A DNA stretch of 37,053 nt from Alphaproteobacteria bacterium RIFCSPHIGHO2_02_FULL_46_13 (GTDB lineage Bacteria > Pseudomonadota > Alphaproteobacteria > Micavibrionales > Micavibrionaceae). How positions within the stretch are numbered: the stretch's first letter is position 1; each line of letters starts with the position of its first letter. The stretch lies in NCBI GenBank assembly GCA_001767915.1, contig MEMI01000043.1:9798-46850 (forward strand), given 5' to 3'. Below the pieces are notes generated by a model, which was given only the letters and a program-made list of their open reading frames with translations, did no database searches and had not been told where the DNA came from. A program made the translations under genes and the position numbers. Below are positions 32,587-37,053 of this stretch, piece by piece.

Positions 32587-33415
32587 GCACGGGCTTTCCG
32601 TTCTCAAATCTCGGGGTTTTCAACTTGTTATCCATCCCCAAACCTATGAAGGCGCGGATACAGGCAACCAACTCGCCGGAACACCGGAACAAAAGGCAGC
32701 AGCCTTTATGGATTTATGGAATGATGATTCCGTAAGCGTTATTATGGCCTCTTGTGGCGGCAACTTCTCCTCGCAATTTCTCCATCTGCTGGATTACGAA
32801 GAACTCTCCATCACCCCCAAAGCCGTCATCGGGTTTAGCGATACGACAGCTCTTTTATCGGCCTTATATGCGGGCGCAGGTATCGGGGGGATTTTCGGCC
32901 CCACTGTTCAAACCCTAGGGCGCATTGAAAATCTGGACAAAGTGACCGATATTCTGTTTGGTCGCCCCACCCCCGACATCGAACTCACGGGCGCAACCCT
33001 TCTCCCATCATCCATCAACCATTCCGCCAAAGCCCCGCTTTTTGCCGCGACCCTCTCGGTTTTATTGTCCTTGGCGGGCACACCCTATTTCCCTGATCTT
33101 TCTGGACATATATTAGTGATTGAAGATATTGGCGAAGAATTATCCCATCTTGACCGCATGCTCTGGCAATTAAACCAGCTTTGCCCACTTTCCCATCTCG
33201 AAGGGCTTATCTTCGGGGACTGTGTGGATATGCGGGATACTGGGCGCCCCTTGGGGCTGGATTTCGAAGGCGTCATACGGAAACATACCGCTGGACTGCT
33301 GATCCCCGTCCTGATCAATGCCCCTATCGGTCACGGAAGCCGATTTATGCCTATCCAGCTCGGGCGCACGGCAACTCTTGATGCATCTTCATCACCACGC
33401 TTGATTTTGGGGTAA
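32516..33415 (+). CDS. LD-carboxypeptidase-like protein (peptidase family S66)
   Basis: Family S66 includes LdcA, which trims the terminal D-alanine of murein tetrapeptides in the cytoplasm, and MccF, which inactivates microcin C. The 299-residue protein has the nucleophile S108 in VIGFSDTTALL, a glutamate E203 in ILVIEDIGEE and H273 in APIGHGSRFMPIQLG, consistent with the Ser-Glu-His triad. SCGGNFSSQFLHLLD matches the oxyanion region. The N-terminus HSIGIMSPSSSINRQRF is that of the family, so the start inside the upstream gene (overlap 71 bases) is credible. Peptidoglycan recycling is the likelier role; a role in antibiotic self-immunity cannot be excluded. Confidence 0.88.
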   Translation: MNHSLTHSIGIMSPSSSINRQRFEHGLSVLKSRGFQLVIHPQTYEGADTGNQLAGTPEQKAAAFMDLWNDDSVSVIMASCGGNFSSQFLHLLDYEELSITPKAVIGFSDTTALLSALYAGAGIGGIFGPTVQTLGRIENLDKVTDILFGRPTPDIELTGATLLPSSINHSAKAPLFAATLSVLLSLAGTPYFPDLSGHILVIEDIGEELSHLDRMLWQLNQLCPLSHLEGLIFGDCVDMRDTGRPLGLDFEGVIRKHTAGLLIPVLINAPIGHGSRFMPIQLGRTATLDASSSPRLILG

Positions 33416-33454
33416 GACTCTATTAAAAGCACAGCAAGATAATGAGGTTCAAAA

Positions 33455-33793
33455 ATGACTTTTGTGGTTACAGATGTCTGCATCAAATGCAAATACACGG
33501 ATTGCGTCGAAGTTTGCCCAGTAGATTGTTTCTATGAAGGCGAAAACACGCTTGTCATCCACCCCGATGAATGTATCGATTGCGGCGTATGCGAACCCGA
33601 ATGCCCGATTGAAGCCATCGTGCCCGATACCGCCGCCTCAGGCCAAGAATATCTGGAAATGAACCGCAAATATTCCATGGAATGGCCGGTCATCACCCGC
33701 AAAAAAGACCCGCTACCCGAAGCCGAAGAATTCAAAACCGTCAAAAACAAATTCAAAGACTGGTTTTCCCCTAAGGCTGGCGAAGGCGATTAA
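33455..33793 (+). CDS. fdxA: Seven-iron ferredoxin FdxA
   Basis: This 112-residue cytoplasmic electron carrier matches Azotobacter ferredoxin I type proteins. C9, C17 and C50 fit the 3Fe-4S cluster and C21, C40, C43 and C46 the 4Fe-4S cluster, with extra C12 and C25 at the expected places. The tail [20 protein letters not shown] is also typical of the longer FdxA form. GAGG lies 7 bases before the ATG. Location next to a carD gene is common in alphaproteobacteria. Its redox partner is not evident here. The stop overlaps that of the convergent next gene in TTAA. Confidence 0.95.
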   Translation: MTFVVTDVCIKCKYTDCVEVCPVDCFYEGENTLVIHPDECIDCGVCEPECPIEAIVPDTAASGQEYLEMNRKYSMEWPVITRKKDPLPEAEEFKTVKNKFKDWFSPKAGEGD

Positions 33794-34218
33794 TCACCCA
33801 AAATAATGATGCGTGCCGGACACTGGACAGGGCATGAGCCAATAAGTTCAAGAAAAATCTCTGAATCAGGCTTTTTCCATTGCAAAGCTCCCTCAGCCTT
33901 GTAGCCTACTTGTCGCAAATAGGCCGAAGCCTCTGTTACATTCAGATTCGTGAATATAATTCGGGTTTCAGCTACCTTGGGACCATCAGACGCATAAACA
34001 AAATAGTGATCAACTGAACCAACCTTAGCAAGTTGTTTTGCTGACCACATGCTTGGTATCAACAACGCTTTTAAATCTTTGGAATAGATGGGTTTATCAT
34101 CGTCAAGTACCCAAACAAAAAAAGCAAACGTTGCGAACACCATACACAGAAACGCCACAAAAGTCGCCAACAGATATTTTGTGAGTTTTTTAATCGTAGA
34201 TCCCCGCAGAACTGCCAT
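33790..34218 (-). CDS. Membrane-anchored hypothetical protein
   Basis: This 142-residue protein has a single N-terminal membrane helix ([24 protein letters not shown], split by basic residues upstream) and a periplasmic C-terminal part of about 100 residues. The latter has [20 protein letters not shown] and ends with a two-cysteine motif [15 protein letters not shown] that may form a disulfide. I do not recognise a family. It is convergent with fdxA (shared TTAA stop) and divergent from carD. No strong ribosome binding site is visible before the ATG. Nothing further can be concluded about its function. Confidence 0.75.
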   Translation of the reverse strand: MAVLRGSTIKKLTKYLLATFVAFLCMVFATFAFFVWVLDDDKPIYSKDLKALLIPSMWSAKQLAKVGSVDHYFVYASDGPKVAETRIIFTNLNVTEASAYLRQVGYKAEGALQWKKPDSEIFLELIGSCPVQCPARIIILGD

Positions 34219-34253
34219 TCTTGGAAAAAATTAAAGAATAGTAAAAGAAAAAA

Positions 34254-34281
34254 TTGAAAAATCTGAAAAATATGCTATATT
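34254..34281 (+). promoter_or_regulatory. Probable sigma70-type promoter of carD
   Basis: TTGAAA (34254-34259) and TATATT (34276-34281) are separated by 16 bases, which is close to consensus. Transcription from about 34288 would give a 5' leader of ~165 bases, containing a palindrome AAAGGCCTTT near 34315-34324, before the AAAAAGGT ribosome binding site of carD. Confidence 0.6.
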
Positions 34282-34453
34282 GCTTTCCATGCTACTACAT
34301 CAGCGGACGCAATAAAGGCCTTTTATCCCTTTAAACTGTCTATTATCGCTCGTCAACACTGATTTTATCGTTTTTCGATATTATCTTGGCGAATGTGACT
34401 TTTGTACCAAGCAAACAAGTTAAACCACGCAAATAGAAAAAAGGTCTAACAGC

Positions 34454-35659
34454 ATGAAAACAAACACAAAAAAGACTATTGCAACCAAAACAAAAGCTCC
34501 TGTAAAAAAATCTGCCGTTAAGGTAACAAAACCTGTGGCCAAAGCTGTGGTTAAGACCGCTGTGAAAAAATCTGCCGCTATTAAGCCAGCCGCGAAAAAA
34601 GTTTCCCCTGCTGTGAAAGCAAAGGCTGTTGTAAAAACAACGGCAAAAACTCCTGCTAAAACTGTAAAATCCGCTCCGAAAGCGACAAAAGCTCCTGTAA
34701 AAGCAGTTAAAGCGGTTAAAACCCCTGTTAAGGCCGTAAAATCCGCCCCAAAAACAGTAAAAGCGACTAAAACTCCTGTTAAAACCGCCGTAAAAGCCGC
34801 TCCAAAAGCAACAAAAGCAGTTGTTACCCCTGTTAAAGAGACACCAAAGGCAGCTCCGAAAGTTGCCCCGAAAGCTGCAATCGTTGTAAAAATGCCGGAA
34901 AATGAAAACACTCCTGCAAAGCCACAAATTCGCGCAACCATTATCGCAACGGCTCGCCCAGCTCAAATGGCAATGAACAAAATGTCCAGCCATATTGCAT
35001 CGGCAAATGCGGCGCAATCCAACCGCCCGGTTTACCGCCCTATTCAAGTCATCAACAAACCGTTGACTCCGCTCCAACCTGTTCGCGCCATGGCACCAAT
35101 TGCCAAAGATGCTGAAAAAGTGGAATTCAAAAAAGGTGATTACGTTGTCTATCCTGCTCACGGTGTGGGCGAGATTGAGGCAGTTGAAACCCAAATCATC
35201 GGCGGCATGGAAATTAAACTCTACGCCATCGCCTTTGAAAAAGACCGTATGCGTTTGAAAGTGCCAGTATTTAAAGCTCATGCCTCCGGCCTTCGTCGCC
35301 TGTCCACATCCAACCGTATGGACGATGCTTTGAAAACACTCCAAGGTCGCGCCCAAATCCGTCGCGCCATGTGGTCACGTCGTGCGCAAGAATACGAAAC
35401 CAAGATCAATTCCGGTGACCCGGTTGCGATTGCAGAAGTGTTGCGCGATTTGAAACGCAGTAACGACGAAAGCGAACAATCTTACTCTGAACGTCAGATT
35501 TACCAATCTGCCCTCGAAAGACTGGCTCGCGAAGTAGCCGCCGTTGAGAAAATCACTGAAATCGAGGCCGCAGAACGCCTTGAAAACATGATCAAAAGCA
35601 AACGCTCCCGCGCAGCTTCTGCTTCCGAAGACGATGTGAAAGAAGTAGCAAACGCTTAA
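34454..35659 (+). CDS. carD: CarD family transcription factor with histone H1-like N-terminal tail
   Basis: CarD/CdnL proteins bind RNA polymerase beta and stabilise open promoter complexes. Residues ~222-385 of this 401-residue protein are the CarD domain: FKKGDYVVYPAHGVGEIEAV (225-244), then GMEIKLYAIAFEKDRMRLKVP and a helical half with RRAMWSRRAQEYETKINSGD. The first ~145 residues are quite different: made mostly of Lys, Ala, Val, Pro and Thr, with about 40 lysines and one acidic residue in the first 140, in motifs like KTPVKAVKSAPK. That resembles histone H1/AlgP-like tails. Normal alphaproteobacterial CarD is ~170 residues. The ATG has AAAAAGGT upstream, and the tail is in frame throughout, so it appears genuine. 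Confidence 0.93.
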   Translation: MKTNTKKTIATKTKAPVKKSAVKVTKPVAKAVVKTAVKKSAAIKPAAKKVSPAVKAKAVVKTTAKTPAKTVKSAPKATKAPVKAVKAVKTPVKAVKSAPKTVKATKTPVKTAVKAAPKATKAVVTPVKETPKAAPKVAPKAAIVVKMPENENTPAKPQIRATIIATARPAQMAMNKMSSHIASANAAQSNRPVYRPIQVINKPLTPLQPVRAMAPIAKDAEKVEFKKGDYVVYPAHGVGEIEAVETQIIGGMEIKLYAIAFEKDRMRLKVPVFKAHASGLRRLSTSNRMDDALKTLQGRAQIRRAMWSRRAQEYETKINSGDPVAIAEVLRDLKRSNDESEQSYSERQIYQSALERLAREVAAVEKITEIEAAERLENMIKSKRSRAASASEDDVKEVANA

Positions 35660-35681
35660 TTTTCAAAACCAATATTTACAG

Positions 35682-35714
35682 AAAACAGGCTCCCGATAAC
35701 GGAGCCTGTTTTTT
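35682..35714 (+). terminator. Intrinsic terminator after carD
   Basis: A 12-base perfect stem, AAAACAGGCTCC (35682-35693) with GGAGCCTGTTTT (35701-35712), and a seven-base loop, followed by more T residues. It lies 22 bases after the carD stop. Confidence 0.93.
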
Positions 35715-35726
35715 CTTTTATTTATT

Positions 35727-35767
35727 CCCTCTCCCCCCAAGAGAAAAAGCGAGAGGGTTAGGGTGAG
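35727..35767. repeat. Palindromic extragenic repeat, CCCTCTC/GAGAGGG type
   Basis: CCCTCTC (35727-35733) and GAGAGGG (35751-35757) form a seven-base hairpin, followed by TTAGGGTGAGGG. The complement contains CCCTCACCCTAACCCTCTC, a string common in intergenic REP-like repeats of many bacteria. It is the first of three palindromes between carD and the cold shock gene. Confidence 0.65.
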
Positions 35768-35854
35768 GGACAACTCTGAATAAAACTGAAAAACGAACTG
35801 ATAGCTCTTGAAAAAACATAACGAAATCAATGCACTGCCATCACCCCTCATATC

Positions 35855-35878
35855 CCTTCCCCCCCTAACGGGGGAAGG
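35855..35878. repeat. GC-rich palindrome CCTTCCCCC/GGGGGAAGG
   Basis: A perfect nine-base inverted repeat (35855-35863 with 35870-35878) encloses a six-base loop CCTAAC. It is too far from carD to be its terminator and is not followed by a T run; it belongs to the repeat cluster. Confidence 0.7.
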
Positions 35879-35888
35879 TTAAATACAT

Positions 35889-35955
35889 CGTCATTGCGGC
35901 GAAAGCCGCAATCTCACTTGGGTCAAGAGAGATTCTGGCTTTCGCCAGAATGACG
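35889..35955. repeat. 67-base double-hairpin palindromic element
   Basis: Two small hairpins, ATTGCGG-CGAAAG-CCGCAAT and ATTCTGGC-TTTC-GCCAGAAT, lie at the two ends, and the whole element is itself an inverted repeat: CGTCATTG at the left matches CAGAATGACG at the right, and AATCTC matches GAGATT. The inner stem bases differ between arms (GCGG/CCGC against CTGG/CCAG) yet each arm stays self-complementary. The CGTCATTnC-GCGAAAGC pattern resembles widespread small mobile palindromes. Confidence 0.75.
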
Positions 35956-36231
35956 GATTCTTATTTAAAGAGGAACTTAGTGAACTTAGACTTTCTTAGT
36001 GTCTTAGTGGTTAAAAAAAACTTTCATGTAAAAAAATCAAAAAACGAACTAATAGATCCCCCAAAACACTTAAGAACGAATCTCACTATACAAACGAAAC
36101 GGACTAGGATAATATCTGCACAGAAGTTTCTGCGGACTATGAAAGCTAAACGTGTACTACCATTATACGACTTGCCTTATACTAGCCTCCTGAGACGACA
36201 CGACCCACACTTAACACTAAGGAAGCATATA
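35956..36231 (+). promoter_or_regulatory. Upstream region and probable long 5' leader of the cold shock gene
   Basis: The 276 bases before the cold shock start are AT-rich and include the near-repeated string CTTAGTG four times, complete or partial, at 35976-36011. The frame is open here but the residues show no family similarity. Long structured leaders are typical of cspA-type genes, in which temperature changes RNA folding. I could not identify a convincing promoter. Confidence 0.45.
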
Positions 36232-36435
36232 ATGGCGACTGGTACAGTAAAATGGTTTAACGGACAAAAAGGTTTTGGCTTTATCGTTCCTGATGACGGC
36301 GGGAAAGATGTGTTTGTGCACATTTCAGCTGTTGAACGCTCTGGTTTCAAATCATTGAACGAAGGACAAAAAGTTTCATACGAACTGGAAACAAACCGCG
36401 GCAAAACTGCAGCTGTTAACATTCAGAACGCTTAA
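36232..36435 (+). CDS. Cold shock protein, CspA family
   Basis: This 67-residue single-domain OB-fold protein binds single-stranded RNA and DNA and acts as an RNA chaperone or antiterminator. The sequence [20 protein letters not shown] includes RNP1 (KGFGFI), and VFVHIS is RNP2. The frame extends 94 codons upstream, but ATG 36232 gives the exact family start and has AAGGA 7 bases before it. A strong terminator follows. Whether it is cold-inducible or constitutive cannot be told from the sequence. Confidence 0.96.
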   Translation: MATGTVKWFNGQKGFGFIVPDDGGKDVFVHISAVERSGFKSLNEGQKVSYELETNRGKTAAVNIQNA

Positions 36436-36471
36436 TTTTTTTAAGCCCTCCGGAAAACACATCGAAATACC

Positions 36472-36500
36472 AAGAGCCGCTTTTGAAGCGGCTCTTTTGT
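36472..36500 (+). terminator. Intrinsic terminator after the cold shock gene
   Basis: AAGAGCCGCTT (36472-36482) pairs perfectly with AAGCGGCTCTT (36486-36496) around a three-base loop, followed by TTGTTATTT. It may also serve the convergent gene at 36521, since an A-rich stretch precedes it. Confidence 0.9.
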
Positions 36501-36520
36501 TATTTCAGAATAACGCTGCC

Positions 36521-37053
36521 TTAATTCATTCCGCCGGGCTCAGCAGGCTTTGAAACAAACGCCCTAGCTTTCGTTAATGTCTCAAGACGCGATGCATCTT
36601 TAGTCGCCTCAATCAGCGCGTCCAAAACAGGGGTTTGAGAAGGTTTCACTTGTGGCGCGGCATCAACAGGCGCAGCCGCCACCTTAAAATCCGTCGTCGG
36701 CGTAACCGCCGTCGGAATAACGGGTGTATTCGGAACTGTCGTCGGCGGAATAACTTTTGGCTCTAAAGTAGATAGATTTATGCCTTTAGAAACAGCCTCA
36801 GGTGCAGCTTCAACATTCGCAGGCTCTGGCGGTTTAGCTGTTGCCACCACTGCGGTTTTTTCAGGCTCAGACGAAAACGCATTTTTAAATCGATCCCATA
36901 AGCTTGGCTTATCCGCCTCCGCTTCAATGGCTCTGGCATTAACCGCAACAGCGGGTTGCCCGTCTGCTCCGCGTTCAATATAAATTCCTTTAGCCGGATC
37001 TGACCTTTGAACGGCCGCGGTTGGCTGAGACGCTGCCGTTTTAACGGCATCCG
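36521..37053 (-). CDS. Pro/Ala/Thr-rich protein, 3' part, function unknown
   Basis: The frame is open from the window edge, so the N-terminus is missing; about 177 residues are visible. They are low in complexity and rich in Ala, Pro, Thr, Val and Lys, for example EPKVIPPTTVPNTPVIP. The more structured parts are GIYIERGADGQPAVAVNARA, SLWDRFKNAFSSE and a C-terminal helix LDALIEATKDASRLETLTKA. Such sequence is typical of linkers of envelope or division proteins, but no domain is recognised. It ends 21 bases after the terminator of the cold shock gene, to which it is convergent. Confidence 0.7.
   Translation of the reverse strand, partial: DAVKTAASQPTAAVQRSDPAKGIYIERGADGQPAVAVNARAIEAEADKPSLWDRFKNAFSSEPEKTAVVATAKPPEPANVEAAPEAVSKGINLSTLEPKVIPPTTVPNTPVIPTAVTPTTDFKVAAAPVDAAPQVKPSQTPVLDALIEATKDASRLETLTKARAFVSKPAEPGGMN

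Noticed and set aside
34343-35356. Minus-strand 337-codon and 173-codon frames opposite carD
   Set aside because: They consist of Phe/Gly/Ser/Asn or Ala/Phe/Thr runs produced by the complement of lysine/alanine codons in the H1-like tail; no ribosome binding site or family features.
35950-36231. 94-codon upstream extension of the cold shock protein
   Set aside because: Starts inside a palindromic repeat and has no similarity; the family start with a good ribosome binding site is at 36232.

Overview
This 37 kb window is chromosomal DNA from an alphaproteobacterium of moderate GC content. I cannot fix the order. The assignment rests on gene content and neighbourhoods: a yebC-ruvC pair; the order coiled-coil gene, zapA, 6S RNA, 5-formyltetrahydrofolate cyclo-ligase, YmdB-type phosphoesterase; seven-iron ferredoxin next to CarD; alphaproteobacterial-style NuoF/G/H/I; an intracellular PHB depolymerase; and a receiver protein with an FFGPDRRR motif. 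No tRNA, rRNA, CRISPR, transposase or phage gene was seen.

Layout. 1-6.5 kb is housekeeping: the end of a MarC-type membrane protein, ruvC and yebC, a response regulator with a helical partner of unknown function, a YmdB-like phosphoesterase, cyclo-ligase, 6S RNA, zapA, and a CheZ-like phosphatase. 6.5-11.9 kb is a complex I block, nuoF - small secreted protein - nuoG - nuoH - nuoI, with no nuoE before it and no nuoJ after it. 12.1-24.0 kb is the main accessory locus, one six-gene run on the minus strand: TolC-like protein, MotB/OmpA-like protein, HlyD-like adaptor, MotA/TolQ/ExbB-like protein, a 1440-residue RTX adhesin, and a type I secretion ABC transporter. 24.4-33.4 kb holds a DHH phosphoesterase and photolyase pair, glutathione peroxidase, secreted cyclophilin, a CobD-like membrane protein, PHB depolymerase, an unknown helical protein and an LD-carboxypeptidase-like protein. 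33.5-37 kb has ferredoxin, an unknown anchored protein, CarD with a histone H1-like tail, a cluster of palindromic repeats, a cold shock protein, and the end of an unknown Pro/Ala-rich protein.

The most interesting system is the secretion locus. A type I exporter, its outer-membrane channel, its adaptor and a giant adhesin are interleaved, with overlapping or near-touching genes, with both halves of a putative proton channel (MotA/ExbB-like and MotB-like with a membrane aspartate). That combination is known from Salmonella SPI-4 (SiiA/B with SiiC/D/F exporting SiiE). Here it carries an RTX-repeat substrate whose N-terminus, as in SiiE, includes a charged coiled coil. I infer a surface-retained adhesin whose export or release is coupled to proton flow.

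Other notable points are CarD fused to a lysine/alanine/proline tail, the extra cysteine-containing gene inside the nuo block, and three convergent gene pairs whose stop codons share the palindrome TTAA. Several starts were moved from the longest open frame to the site supported by family length and ribosome binding site (yebC, cyclo-ligase, nuoI, nuoH, the ABC transporter, the HlyD-like adaptor, TolC, photolyase, cyclophilin, phaZ, csp).
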